Assembly: GCA_014284505.1 (NCBI GenBank)
Contig: JAAFYY010000001.1
Span: 1,550,001-1,614,000, forward strand
Origin: Streptacidiphilus sp. 4-A2
Lineage (GTDB): Bacteria; Actinomycetota; Actinomycetes; Streptomycetales; Streptomycetaceae
DNA: 64,000 nucleotides
Direction of reading: 5' to 3'
The notes under the pieces were generated by a model, which saw only the letters and a program-made list of their open reading frames with translations, was not told the origin of the DNA and did no database searches. This document shows, in pieces, positions 10,639 to 22,146 of this stretch. The number at the start of each line of letters is the position of its first letter. The first letter of the stretch is position 1. The translations under genes were made by a program, and so were the position numbers.

Positions 10639-13072
10639 TCAGTTCCCGGAGCTCGAAGTGATCGGCGGCCACCACTGCTGGTTGGAGCCGCCGTTGCAGG
10701 TCCACAGGTCCAGCTGGGTGCCGTCGGCGATGTCGAAGTTGGGGTCGTCCAGGCACTTGCCGGACACCGGGTTGACCAGCATGCCGATCTCCTGCCGCCA
10801 CTGCTGGTTGGCTCCGCCGTTGCAGTCCCACAGCTCGATGGGCGCGCCGTTGGCGGTGCTGCCGTTGGTGATGTCCAGGCACTTGCCGTTGATCTGGACG
10901 GTGCCGTCGGTCTGCATGGTCCAGTTCTGCGCTCCGGTGCCGTCGCAGCCCCACATCTGCACCTTGGTGCCGTCGGCGCTGGAGCCGGTGTTGTCGTCCA
11001 TGCAGTCGAGGCTGTCGTCCCCGGCGGTGACCGTGTTGGTGGCCGCGACCTGCGTGCCGACCTGAGTTACCGTCAGATTGCTGAACTGGTCCGTCTGGTA
11101 GCCACCGGTGCCGAGGCCGATCATCCCGGTGCGGTAGGTGGTGTCCTGGGCGCTGCCGACGGTGACACCGTCGATGGCCGCGGTGATGGTACTGCCCTGC
11201 ATGGTCAGCGCCAGATGGTGCCAGGTCCCGGTGCCCAGCGCGGCCACCGTGCCGCTGGCCAGCGTGCTGGTGATGTCCGCGGTGTTGTTGCGGACGATGG
11301 ACCACGCGCCGGTGTTGCTGACCTGGAGGTAGTAGTCGTCGATCCCGGCCGGGCCGAAGCTGTGCTGCCAGCCGACCCGTCCCAGCAACTGGACCGAGCC
11401 CGGCTGCTGGATCAGTGTGTCCGCGGCGACCGTGTAGTCGCTCCAGCCCACGTCACCGCCGATGGTGTAGGGGTTGGAGTTGCCGTCCCACTCGATCGGC
11501 TGCACCGCCGCCTGCTGTTGCAGGCAGTTGCCGGAGCGTCCGCCCGCGCAGGGCTCCACCTCGAACGCGCCCTGCTGCTGGCTCAGATAGGGCGGCTGCT
11601 GGTCGGTGGTGTCGTTGGCGAAGGTGTCGGAATAGGGCAGCGACAGGTTGCCGGGCCCGGGGCTGGTGGCGCTGCCCTTGCCCTGGCCGCTGGTGGTGGT
11701 CAGCGAGTAGACGTAACCGGGCTGCACCGTCAGCGTGTAGGAGCCGTTGACGGGCGTGATGCTCGGCTGCTGCACGAAGTAGTCGGCCGGGTTGCTGGAG
11801 TTCAGATTGCTGGCCCAGACATGCACGGTGCCGTTGGAGAGCCCGCCGGAGACATTCAGGGTGACCGTCTGCGCGGCGGTCGCGGTGGTGGACTCGATGA
11901 TGGTCGAGTAGTCACTGTTGTTGGTGGACTTCAGCGACACATAGCTGCCGTTGGACTCGTTGCCGCCCAGGTAGCCGGAGCCGGAGTCGAGGAACTGCCA
12001 GCCGGGCGAGGTGAACTGGGTGACCTGGGCGGTGGCCCAGGTGCTCGCGCCGACGCTGTACTGCCCCGACCACGGCTGGCTGGCCAGCACCAGGCCGTCG
12101 GTGCTGTACGGCAGGTTGGGGTAGACCGCGGCGACCACCGGCCAGTTGATGTAGGCGGTGAGACCGGCGTCGGTGTAGCCGCGGGTGATCGAGCGGATCA
12201 GCGCGGGCGCTCCGGCACTGAGGTCCTGCGAGCCGTTCTCGCTGGCCCACAGTGGTTTGCCGGTGCCGGTGGCGGTGGAGTTCCCGGTGCAGGTGTCGGC
12301 GTTGCCGCCGTCCCCGCCGGCGCAGGGGTAGTGCACGCCGATGATGGAGACCGCTTTGGCGAAGGCCGAGTTGGAGGCGACGTCCGAAGCGATGCTCCAG
12401 TCGCTGTCCGCGCCGACGATCTGCACCGCGCCGTAGCCGTCGGCGTTCAGGGTGGACCGCAGCTGCTCGTACCAGCCGATGTTGTAGCCGCGCTCGTTCC
12501 AGCCGCCCAGGTAGTTGATGGTCAGCCCGTGCGAGGCGGCGCAGCCCAGCCAGCTGACCAGATAGTTGATCATGTCGGTGGACCAGAAGTTGCCGTTGCC
12601 GATCCAGCCCGGCGCGCCCCAGGCCAGCCCGTACAGCTTGATGCTCGGGTTGAGCGCCTTGGCCCTGCTCCATCAGCCACCACTCGTAGCCGGTGTTGCA
12701 GTCCACCGCGCCGGCGGTGTGCATGTGGCTGGATTCGGAGCCGTCGGTGGAGTTGGTGTCGCCGCCGATCTCCACCTTGAGGATCTGCAGGTCCGCCCCG
12801 TATCCGGGCTTGAACAGGTAGTTCAGGATCTGCTGCCGCTGGGCCGCCGGGTAGTCGGTGAGCAGCCGGGTGTTGCCCCCGCCGCCGCTGATCGCGCCGA
12901 CCCCGTCGTAGGTCCGGCCGCCGCTGGCACCGTTGACGGCGATGGTGGTGGCGGTGGCGGCGGTGGCGGCGCCGGCCGGCGCGGACGCCCCGGTGGCCAG
13001 CGCGGTGCTGAGGACGGCCAGTAGGAGCAAGCCGATCAGGTGCCGCAAGCGTCGTCGCTGCGTACGGATCAC
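10639..13072 (-). CDS. Secreted GH59 galactocerebrosidase-like glycosidase with ricin-type lectin domain
   Basis: It is predicted to cleave terminal or internal beta-galactosides outside the cell. About 810 residues in order: a signal peptide (residues 1-36, twin Arg then LIGLLLLAVLSTALATG, AxA cleavage), a TIM barrel with acid/base Glu in YLGGWNERGY and nucleophile Glu in PLWASENGSQ (compare WNERS and LWSSED in GALC), a beta-sandwich, a LamG-like lectin domain around 390-640, and a C-terminal ricin-B beta-trefoil with QNWTM, QQWRQ and QQWWP repeats. One surplus G near 12665 breaks MEQ-AKALNP. The start is GTG 13072. The substrate is more likely arabinogalactan or another plant/fungal galactoside than galactosylceramide. 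Confidence 0.88.
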
Positions 13073-13135
13073 TGCGGTGTGCCTCTCTCGCTGATTGGTG
13101 ACTTTGGATGGAAAGTGTTTGTATCTGTTTAGATT

Positions 13136-13148
13136 GACGCATCGTCAG
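13136..13148. promoter_or_regulatory. Palindrome TGACGCATCGTCA (recurrent element, copy 3)
   Basis: TGACG-N3-CGTCA is preceded by T, giving TTGACG. It lies 64 bases upstream of the GH59 start in the divergent gap with the oxidoreductase gene. Confidence 0.5.
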
Positions 13149-13211
13149 CATGGCCAAGTCAAGAATCGCGCACCCGCCTGTTCGCGCCGTCGCCCGAACC
13201 GCACCCTCGAC

Positions 13212-15282
<2,071 letters not shown>

Positions 15283-15317
15283 CCCCACGGCCCCGGGCAG
15301 CACCTAGGATCGGACCC

Positions 15318-15895
15318 ATGTCGCTGCCGCACGCCATCCTCACCGCCCTGCTGGAGAAACCCTCCTCCGGGTTGGAGCTGACGCGGCGGTTCGACCGGTC
15401 GATCGGGTACTTCTGGTCGGCCACCCACCAGCAGATCTACCGCGAGCTGGGCAGGCTGGAGCAGGCCGGGCTGATCCGGGAGCTGCCGCAGCCGCCGTCC
15501 CAGGGCCAGCGCAAGGAGTACGAGGTGCTTCCGGCCGGGCGGGCGGAGCTGACCGAGTGGGTGGCCCGGCAGGAGGACCCCAAGCCGCTGCGGGACGCGC
15601 TGCTGCTGCGGCTGCGGGCGGCCGCGGTGGTCGGCTCGCAGGGACTGGCCGCCGAGGTGGAGCGCCACCGGGCGCTGCACCGGGAGACCCTGGACGGTTA
15701 CCTGGCCATCGAGCAGCGGCACTTCCCCCCGGAGCGGACCACCGGCGAGGCGGACCGGCTCCAGCATGTGGTGCTGCGGGCCGGGATCAGCCTGGAGACG
15801 CACTGGCTGGCCTGGCTGGACGAGGCCGCCGCCGAGCTGGCCGCCCCGCGGGGGGCGCTGCCGGGGAGGCCGAGCCGGTCACGCCCGCTCGGTGA
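15318..15895 (+). CDS. PadR family transcriptional regulator
   Basis: A DNA-binding repressor of the phenolic-acid-response family. The N-terminal winged helix shows LTALLEKPSSGLELTRRFDRSIGYFWSA and QIYRELGRLEQAGLI, and the C-terminal helical dimer domain (Vir_act_alpha_C-like) runs from about residue 95 (LRDALLLRLRAAAV). Length is about 192 residues. A G is missing in the GGGGGG run near 15852; adding it gives the tail GGAAGEAEPVTPAR and a stop at 15895 that overlaps the convergent TetR gene by 17 bases. It may control the adjacent oxidoreductase. Confidence 0.85.
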
Positions 15896-16475
15896 CGCAG
15901 CCGTCCAGCAGCGGACCGAGCTCCCGGGCCACGGTGGTCAGCGCCCGGATGTCCCGCTCGGCCCGGGCGATCAGGATGGCCCCCTCCAGCGCGCTGATCA
16001 TCAGCGTCGCCAGCGATCCGGTCCGCTGCTCCGGCACCCCCAGCTCGGCCAGCGCCCGGGCCAGTGGTGCGTTCCAGCAGGCGAAGGCGGCCCCGGCGGC
16101 GGCCCTGGTGGACTCGGCGGAGTCGGCGCAGTCGACCGTGGCGGCGGCCACCGGACAGCCCGAGCCGAAGCCCTGGGTCTGGAACTCGTCGGTCCACTGG
16201 CCCACCATCGCGGCGAACAGCCCGCTCGGTGCGGGCTCGGCCAGTCCGGCCAGGAACCTGCCGACCCGGTCCGCGGCGTAGCGCCCGGCCCAGCCGACCG
16301 CCTCGTTGACCAACTGCTCCTTGCCGCCCGGGAAGTAGTACTGGAGCGAGCCCCTGGGCGCCCTGGCGTGGGCGGCCACCTCACGCATCCCGGTCGCGGC
16401 CACCCCGTCGCGCCGGATCAGCTGCGCGGCGCTGAAGACCATGCGCTCCCGCGGTCCCCGCTCGGAACCCGCCAT
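15879..16475 (-). CDS. TetR family regulator (LmrA/YxaF-like)
   Basis: A 198-residue repressor with an unbroken frame. The helix-turn-helix lies at residues ~8-55 (MVFSAAQLIRRDGVAATGMREVAAHA, RGSLQYYFPGGKEQLV). The C-terminal half contains GSGCPVAAATVDCAD, a hallmark of the LmrA/YxaF subgroup. I chose ATG 16475, which has GGAGGG upstream. It is divergent from the dehydrogenase gene at 16615, and the gap holds a perfect 16-bp palindrome that is its likely operator. Confidence 0.88.
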   Translation of the reverse strand: MAGSERGPRERMVFSAAQLIRRDGVAATGMREVAAHARAPRGSLQYYFPGGKEQLVNEAVGWAGRYAADRVGRFLAGLAEPAPSGLFAAMVGQWTDEFQTQGFGSGCPVAAATVDCADSAESTRAAAGAAFACWNAPLARALAELGVPEQRTGSLATLMISALEGAILIARAERDIRALTTVARELGPLLDGCVTERA

Positions 16476-16562
16476 CGCCGCCCTCCCGACCCTCTGCCCG
16501 ACCACACCGGACCGACCGGGCCCAGAAGCCCGGCACTGTCGTCCCGGTCATTGTGGTCCTAG

Positions 16563-16578
16563 TATGACAGCTGTCATA
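16563..16578. promoter_or_regulatory. TetR operator candidate TATGACAGCTGTCATA
   Basis: A perfect 16-bp palindrome between the divergent TetR gene and the dehydrogenase, 37 bases before the dehydrogenase start. The position fits joint control of both genes. Confidence 0.7.
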
Positions 16579-16614
16579 GAATCCGAGGTCAACGCCCCAC
16601 AGAGGTGACTCACC

Positions 16615-17501
16615 GTGGACATGGGATTTATCGGGCTCGGCGTCATGGGTCAGCCGATGGCACTCAACCTCGCCCGCGCGGGTGCGGCGCCGGTGGTCTG
16701 GAACCGCTCCCCCGGCCGCTGCGAGCCCCTGCGGGCCGCGGGCGCGGTGGTGGCCGCGGACCCGGCGGAGGTGTTCGCGCGGGCCCGGGTAGTGGCGCTA
16801 ATGCTGGCCGACGGGGACGCCGTCGACGCCGTCCTCGGGCGGGGCATCCCGGACTTCGCCGCCCGGGTCGCGGACCATGTGGTGGTGCACATGGGCACCA
16901 CCTCCCCCGAGTACTCACAGGCGCTGGAGGCCGAGATCCGCGCGGCCGGCGGCAGCTATGTCGAGGCCCCCGTCTCCGGTTCGCGCCGACCCGCCGAGGA
17001 CGGAGAGCTGGTGGCGATGCTGGCCGGGGAGCCGTCCGCGGTGGAGCTGGTCCGCCCGCTGCTGAAGCCGGTGTGCGGCCAGGGGGTCTTCGACTGCGGG
17101 CCGGTGCCGAACGCGCTGCGGATGAAGCTCGCGGTGAACCTGTTTCTGATCACCATGGTCACCGGCCTCGCCGAGGCGTTCCACTTCGCCGAGCGGCAGG
17201 GGCTCGACCTGGAGCAGTTCCGGGCGGTCCTGGACGCCGGCCCGATGGCCGGCCCGGTGTCGCGGACCAAGGCCGCCAAGCTGGTGGCCGGGGACTTCAC
17301 CGTGCAGGCGGCGATCGACGATGTGCTCAAGAACAACCGGCTGATCGCCGAGGCCGCCCGGGGCGCCGAACTGGCCTCCCCACTGCTGGATGTCTGCCAC
17401 GAGCTCTTCGGCGAGACCACGGCGCTGGGCCACGGGCAGGAGACATGGTGGCCGTGCTGCACGCGCTCGAGGCCAGGACCGCCGCCGGCACGGCCGGATA
17501 G
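16615..17501 (+). CDS. 3-hydroxyisobutyrate dehydrogenase-like NAD(P)-dependent oxidoreductase
   Basis: A beta-hydroxyacid dehydrogenase of about 295 residues. The N-terminal Rossmann domain starts at once ([20 protein letters not shown]). [23 protein letters not shown] is the substrate-side loop with the conserved Ser-Gly, and [11 protein letters not shown] carries the catalytic-type Lys. A helical C-terminal domain follows. The start is GTG 16615. One G missing near 17444 ([14 protein letters not shown]) breaks the last 18 codons. The substrate cannot be told from sequence; control by the divergent TetR is likely. Confidence 0.87.
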
Positions 17502-17590
17502 CGCCGCGGGCCGCAGTCCCCGGGCCGCACAGGCCGCAGCCCTCAGCCCGCACGCGGAACCGATCCGGGGCGCCGGGCATCCTCACTGTC

Positions 17591-18637
17591 ATGTCGCCGT
17601 GGAACGCCGTACCGCTGCCGGCCAGGGCCCGCCTGCCCCGGCGGGCAGTGCTGCCGTTGCTGGCGGGCGCGGCCCTGGCGCTTCCGGCGGCACAACTGCG
17701 GGCACTGGACAACGGGCCGCTGGACCGTAGCCTGCGCACCCAGGGCCGGGACGCGGTCTGGCTGGGCCACGCCTGGGTGGGTGGCGGCAAGGACGACGCC
17801 GACGCGACCGCGCTGCTGCGCGCCCTGGGCGGGGCCGGCACCGGGCACGGGATCCGGGACTTCTACGCCCACGTCGGCCCCACCAGGGACGACGGAAGAC
17901 TCGATCCGGCGCTGCGCCCCCGGGCCGGCTGGCTGCTGAGCACCCTGCGCCGGCCCGGGACCAGGGTGCAGGCCTGGCTGGGCGACGTGGTGGACTCCGA
18001 GGGCCCGGCCGGGCTCGACCTCTCCCGGGCCGGGGTGCGGGGGAGGCTGGTCGACTCGGTCCGGCAGTTGCTGGCGTCGGGCTTCGACGGGGTCAACCTG
18101 GATCTGGAGCCGGTCCACTCCGGCGACCCGGGATATCTGCAACTACTGGACGAGATACTTGAACTGACCAGAAGTCAGGATGCGGTGCTGTCGGTTGCGG
18201 TGCCGCAGACGGATCCACTGCCCCCGCTGCGGGAGCTGGCCGGCCTGCTGACCGGGCACCCCAAGTGGTGGTCGCACGGCTATCTGCGGCAGGTGGCGCA
18301 GCGGGTGGACCAGGTGGACGTGATGGCCTACGACAGCGGACTGCCGTTGCGGGCGCTGTTCGCCGGCTATGTCGCCGAACAGGTGCAACTGGCGTGCACG
18401 GCAGTGCCTCCGGACGTCGACCTGCTGATCGGCCTGCCCGCCTACCACAGCAACAATCCGGGCCACCACGCCCGGGCGGAGACCGTCGCCGCCGCGATCC
18501 GCGGGGTCCGGCTGGGGCTGAGCAGCATGCCGGAGCAGGGCAGGCGCTACGGCGTGGCGCTGTACGCGGACTTCGCCGCAACCGCCGCCGACTGGACCGC
18601 CTACCGCGAGGACTGGGCCGCCCTCACCCCGGCCTGA
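17591..18637 (+). CDS. Glycoside hydrolase family 18-like protein, membrane-anchored or secreted
   Basis: A 348-residue protein with an unbroken frame. A hydrophobic N-terminal stretch (residues ~20-36, [17 protein letters not shown]) follows Arg-rich sequence, so it is exported or anchored. The barrel contains [11 protein letters not shown], a match to the GH18 DxxDxDxE signature ending in the catalytic Glu, and [11 protein letters not shown], which fits the GH18 beta-6 Met-x-Tyr-Asp motif. Chitinase, endo-beta-N-acetylglucosaminidase or a non-chitin relative are all possible. ATG 17591 lacks a strong ribosome site. The stop TGA is the left end of a TGAC-N5-GTCA palindrome. Confidence 0.75.
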   Translation: MSPWNAVPLPARARLPRRAVLPLLAGAALALPAAQLRALDNGPLDRSLRTQGRDAVWLGHAWVGGGKDDADATALLRALGGAGTGHGIRDFYAHVGPTRDDGRLDPALRPRAGWLLSTLRRPGTRVQAWLGDVVDSEGPAGLDLSRAGVRGRLVDSVRQLLASGFDGVNLDLEPVHSGDPGYLQLLDEILELTRSQDAVLSVAVPQTDPLPPLRELAGLLTGHPKWWSHGYLRQVAQRVDQVDVMAYDSGLPLRALFAGYVAEQVQLACTAVPPDVDLLIGLPAYHSNNPGHHARAETVAAAIRGVRLGLSSMPEQGRRYGVALYADFAATAADWTAYREDWAALTPA

Positions 18638-18647
18638 CCATCCGTCA
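18635..18647. promoter_or_regulatory. Palindrome TGACCATCCGTCA (recurrent element, copy 4)
   Basis: CTGAC-N5-GTCAG overlaps the GH18-like stop codon, in the gap with the convergent DUF35 gene. Confidence 0.4.
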
Positions 18648-18841
18648 GAAAGGTAACTCCGTTTGGCGAAAACCCAGTTGCCCAAGGCTGGCGGCTCGGA
18701 CATGATCGGGGGCATGAACACAGCGAAGGGCAGCCGCTGCCCCTACTATGACCAGGGAACGACCCGCAGAGCGGGTCCGGCACCCATCCACCGTGGGGCC
18801 GTGCGGCATTCGCCGGATGACCGGAAACCGGCCCCTACCGA

Positions 18842-19186
18842 CTATTCCACCGGACCCAACCGGAACCACAGCCCGCCGTCCGCGGAGTCAGGCTCGGGCC
18901 CGGCCGTAAGACGCACCGTGACACCCGGGCAGACCCGGCCGTCCGGGGCGCCGACGATCCGGCCCGGCACGGTGACTCCCTCGCGCAGTTGCACCAGTAC
19001 ATCGGATCCGGCGCCGACAGGCGCCCGGGTGACTATGCCCACGCCCTCGGCGTGGGCGGGCGTCAGGTCGCTGGAGGCGCAGGAGGGGCACAACAGGCGG
19101 CGGTAGGCGGGGGTTCCGCACCAGCGACAGCACTGGTACTCCACCCCCGCCTGCCCCGCCTCGTCCACGGTCGGCATGGTGCTCAT
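18842..19186 (-). CDS. DUF35 zinc-ribbon / OB-fold protein
   Basis: A 114-residue cytoplasmic protein. Residues ~14-32 carry a rubredoxin-like zinc ribbon (CCRWCGTPAYRRLLCPSC), followed by an OB-fold (GVGIVTRAPVG, VTVPGRIVGAPDGRVCPGVTVRL). DUF35 proteins usually bind acyl-CoA or partner thiolases and acyl-CoA dehydratases. That fits the acyl-CoA dehydrogenase/ETF genes 1 kb away. I chose ATG 19186; its ribosome site is weak, and the ORF stays open to 19240. Confidence 0.75.
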   Translation of the reverse strand: MSTMPTVDEAGQAGVEYQCCRWCGTPAYRRLLCPSCASSDLTPAHAEGVGIVTRAPVGAGSDVLVQLREGVTVPGRIVGAPDGRVCPGVTVRLTAGPEPDSADGGLWFRLGPVE

Positions 19187-19235
19187 AAGTCGCTGCACGT
19201 CAGCGACTCTAAGGCACCTGGTTCCACCCTGTAAA

Positions 19236-19248
19236 GGCACTGAGTGCC
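19236..19248. promoter_or_regulatory. Inverted repeat GGCACTGAGTGCC
   Basis: A perfect 6+1+6 inverted repeat upstream of the DUF35 gene and just past the TetR stop. A related GGCACT box occurs at 20028 in the TetR/acyl-CoA dehydrogenase gap (GGCACTTGGTGTGC), so the same TetR may bind both. Confidence 0.45.
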
Positions 19249-19278
19249 ACCACTCCCAGTGCTCTCACCCCAGCCGGT

Positions 19279-19996
19279 TCAGCTCTGATCGAAGGCTGAT
19301 TCGACATCGCGGACCACCCGCCACAGGGGCGTGCTGCGCCGGGTGATCACCACCACCACGTCCTCGGCCGGGCCGGCGGCCTCCGCGGGCCGCCCGCTCC
19401 AGGTCTTCAGCACCAGGTCGAGGGCACTGTCCATGAGCGCCGACGAGTCGCCGCTGCCACCGCCGCGCAACCACGAACGGAGGGCCATGGTTGTGCGCGG
19501 CGACCACCGCGGCGGCGACCACGTCGGCCCGGATCCGCCCGTCCGCCAGATCCGCGTAGCGGCCACGCAGATAGCCGGCCAGGGTGCGCTCGTAGCGCCA
19601 GACCACGGACAGCTCATAGGCCCGCAACCCCGGTACCTTCTTGGTGAGTTGATAGCGCTGCACGGAGAAGGGCGGGTTCTCCGCGTACATCCGCAGCACC
19701 AGCCGGGCCGCGTCGCAGACCCGGACCACCGGGTCGTCGTCGTCGGCGCTGGCGTCCAGGAACTCGGTCATGTCGGCGACGCAGCGCTCGTGGTCGGGGA
19801 AGACCACGTCGTCCTTGGAGGGGAAGTAGCGGAAGAAGGAGCGCCGCCCCACCCCGGCCAGTGCCACGATGTCGTCGACGGTGGTCTGCTCGAAACCACG
19901 CTCCATGAAGAGCTGGAACGCCGCGGCGACCAGCGCGTCACGCATGGGCGGCCTCGCGGGTGCCGCGGTTCGGGTTCGGTTGCGCGCCTCGGTCAT
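19279..19996 (-). CDS. TetR family regulator of the acyl-CoA dehydrogenase/ETF genes (predicted)
   Basis: A repressor of about 238 residues. The N-terminal DNA-binding domain is clear: RDALVAAAFQLFMERGFEQT, VDDIVALAGVGRRSFFRYFPSKDDVVF. The C-terminal ligand domain begins near residue 75 (DDPVVRVCDAARLVLRMYAENP). One surplus C near 19487 shifts the frame; removing it joins AVVAAHN to MALRSWLRGGG and gives the stop at 19279. It is divergent from the acyl-CoA dehydrogenase, with a 102-base gap, so control of fatty or branched acyl-CoA oxidation is inferred from position. Confidence 0.85.
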
Positions 19997-20098
19997 GGGA
20001 CGAAACGTAGCACCGGACTTCCAAAATGGCACTTGGTGTGCATAATCGGAGGTACTGAGTTCCCTCGTTCCTGTACCGGTGACTGGAGCCGATCCGCG

Positions 20099-21253
20099 AT
20101 GAGCAGCAAAGACTTCGACCTTTTCCGGATCTCCGAGGAGCACGAGATGCTCCGGGATGCGGTCCGTTCCCTGGCCGAGGCGAAGATCGCGCCGTTCGCG
20201 GCCGAGGTCGACGAGCAGGCCAGGTTCCCGCAGGAGGCGCTGGACGCGCTGCTGGCGAACGACCTGCACGCGGTGCACGTGCCCGAGGAGTACGGCGGTG
20301 CGGGGGCGGACGCGCTGGCCATGGTGATCGTGATCGAGGAGGTCGCCCGGGTCTGTGCGTCCTCCTCGCTGATCCCGGCGGTCAACAAGCTGGGTTCGCT
20401 GCCGGTGGTGCTCTCCGGTGACGAGGCCCTCAAGCACCGGTACCTGACGCCGCTGGCGCGGGGTGAGGGCATGTTCTCCTACTGCCTGTCCGAGCCTGAG
20501 GCCGGTTCGGACGCGGCCGGGATGAAGACCCGCGCGGTGCGCGACGGCGACCACTGGGTCCTCAACGGGGTCAAGCGCTGGATCACCAACGCCGGTGTCA
20601 GCGAGTTCTACACGGTGATGGCGGTCACCGATCCCGACAAGCGCAGCAAGGGCATCTCGGCGTTCGTGGTCGAGAAGTCCGACCCGGGGGTGTCCTTCGG
20701 CGCGCCGGAGCGGAAGCTGGGGATCAAGGGCTCGCCGACCCGCGAGGTGTACTTCGACAATGTGCGCATCCCCGCCGACCGGATCATCGGTGCCGAGGGC
20801 ACCGGCTTCGCCACCGCGATGCGGACCCTGGACCACACCCGGATCACCATCGCCGCCCAGGCGCTGGGCATCGCCCAGGGCGCCCTGGACTACGCCAAGG
20901 GCTACGTCAGGGAGCGCAAGCAGTTCGGCAAGGCCATCGCCGAGTTCCAGGGCATCCAGTTCATGCTCGCCGACATGGCGATGAAGCTGGAGGCCGCCCG
21001 CCAGCTGACTTACGCCGCGGCCGCCCGTTCCCAGCGCGAGGACGGCGACCTGACCTTCTTCGGTGCCGCGGCCAAGTGCTTCGCCTCCGACGCCGCCATG
21101 GAGATCACCACCGACGCCGTCCAGCTCCTCGGCGGCTACGGCTACACCCGCGACTACCCGCTGGAGCGGATGATGCGCGACGCCAAGATCACCCAGATCT
21201 ACGAGGGCACCAACCAGGTCCAGCGCATCGTCATGGCCCGCAACCTCCCCTGA
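20099..21253 (+). CDS. Acyl-CoA dehydrogenase
   Basis: A flavoenzyme that forms the 2,3-double bond of an acyl-CoA and passes electrons to ETF. The 384-residue frame is unbroken. The family signatures are present: YCLSEPEAGSDAAGM (FAD/substrate), WITNAGVSEFYTVMA, RKQFGKAIAEFQGIQFMLADM, and QLLGGYGYTRDYPLERMMRD followed by the catalytic Glu in IYEGTNQVQRIVMARNL. The overall pattern resembles short/branched-chain or butyryl-CoA dehydrogenases. ATG 20099 is preceded by GGAG 11 bases up. It is followed by etfB after 43 bases, so co-transcription is likely. Confidence 0.94.
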   Translation: MSSKDFDLFRISEEHEMLRDAVRSLAEAKIAPFAAEVDEQARFPQEALDALLANDLHAVHVPEEYGGAGADALAMVIVIEEVARVCASSSLIPAVNKLGSLPVVLSGDEALKHRYLTPLARGEGMFSYCLSEPEAGSDAAGMKTRAVRDGDHWVLNGVKRWITNAGVSEFYTVMAVTDPDKRSKGISAFVVEKSDPGVSFGAPERKLGIKGSPTREVYFDNVRIPADRIIGAEGTGFATAMRTLDHTRITIAAQALGIAQGALDYAKGYVRERKQFGKAIAEFQGIQFMLADMAMKLEAARQLTYAAAARSQREDGDLTFFGAAAKCFASDAAMEITTDAVQLLGGYGYTRDYPLERMMRDAKITQIYEGTNQVQRIVMARNLP

Positions 21254-21296
21254 CCTCCACCACCACCCGCCCACCCCCCTTTGAAGGAAAGCGCTC

Positions 21297-22082
21297 ATGA
21301 GCCTCAGGATCGTTGTCTGTGTGAAGTACGTGCCCGATGCGACTGGTGACCGTCGTTTCGCTGAGGACACCACGACCGACCGGGATGCGGTCGACGGGCT
21401 GCTGTCGGAGCTGGACGAGTACGGGGTGGAGCAGGCCCTGCGGATCGCGGAGGCGTCGGGGGACGCGGAGGTGACCGTGCTGACGGTGGGCCCGGACGAC
21501 GCGAAGGACGCGCTGCGCAAGGCGTTGTCGATGGGCGCGGACAAGGCGGTCCACGTCAACGACGACGACATCCACGGCACCGATGTGATCGGGACCTCCG
21601 CGATCCTGGCCAAGGCGATCGAGCACACCGGCTTCGACCTGGTGGTGTGCGGCATGGCCTCCACCGACGGCACCATGGGCGTGGTCCCGGCCCTGCTCGC
21701 CGAGCGTCTGGGCGTGCCCCAGGTCACCCTGCTGTCCGAGGTCACCGTCGCCGACGGCACCGTGACCGGGCGCCGTGACGGGGACGCGGCCACCGAGCTG
21801 CTGCAGGCCGCGCTGCCCGCGGTGGTCTCGGTCACCGACCAGTCCGGCGAGGCCCGCTACCCCTCCTTCAAGGGCATCATGGCCGCGAAGAAGAAGCCGG
21901 TCACCGCCCTGGACCTGGACGACCTGGGCCTGGACGCCGGCCAGGTCGGCCTGGCGGGGGCCTGGACCGCGGTCCAGTCCGTCACCGCCCGCCCCGCGCG
22001 CACCGCCGGCACCGTCGTCAAGGACGAGGGCGAGGGCGGCACCCAGCTGGCCGCGTTCCTGGCCGCGCAGAAGTTCATCTGA
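21297..22082 (+). CDS. etfB: Electron transfer flavoprotein, beta subunit
   Basis: It carries electrons from acyl-CoA dehydrogenases to the membrane quinone oxidoreductase, as a heterodimer with EtfA. The 261-residue frame is complete. It shows the VVCVKYVPD start, EYGVEQALRIAE, VLTVGPDDAKDALRKALSMGADKAVHV, and the AMP/recognition segment ARYPSFKGIMAAKKKPV. The ribosome site GAAGGAAAG lies before ATG 21297. It sits between the acyl-CoA dehydrogenase gene and etfA. Confidence 0.96.
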   Translation: MSLRIVVCVKYVPDATGDRRFAEDTTTDRDAVDGLLSELDEYGVEQALRIAEASGDAEVTVLTVGPDDAKDALRKALSMGADKAVHVNDDDIHGTDVIGTSAILAKAIEHTGFDLVVCGMASTDGTMGVVPALLAERLGVPQVTLLSEVTVADGTVTGRRDGDAATELLQAALPAVVSVTDQSGEARYPSFKGIMAAKKKPVTALDLDDLGLDAGQVGLAGAWTAVQSVTARPARTAGTVVKDEGEGGTQLAAFLAAQKFI

Positions 22083-22146
22083 GCCCCGCAGCTCACCACC
22101 GCCACCGTCTACCCGCCACAGACACCGTTTCCTGGAGAGCCGAGCT

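Noticed and set aside
10561..12780. 739-codon plus-strand frame opposite GH59
   Set aside because: Antisense of a gene with signal peptide, catalytic residues and lectin repeats; the translation is a Val/Gly/Ala mirror pattern.
16563..16578. Counting TATGACAGCTGTCATA as another copy of the TGAC-N5-GTCA element
   Set aside because: The spacer is four bases and the arms are longer; its position fits a dedicated TetR operator.
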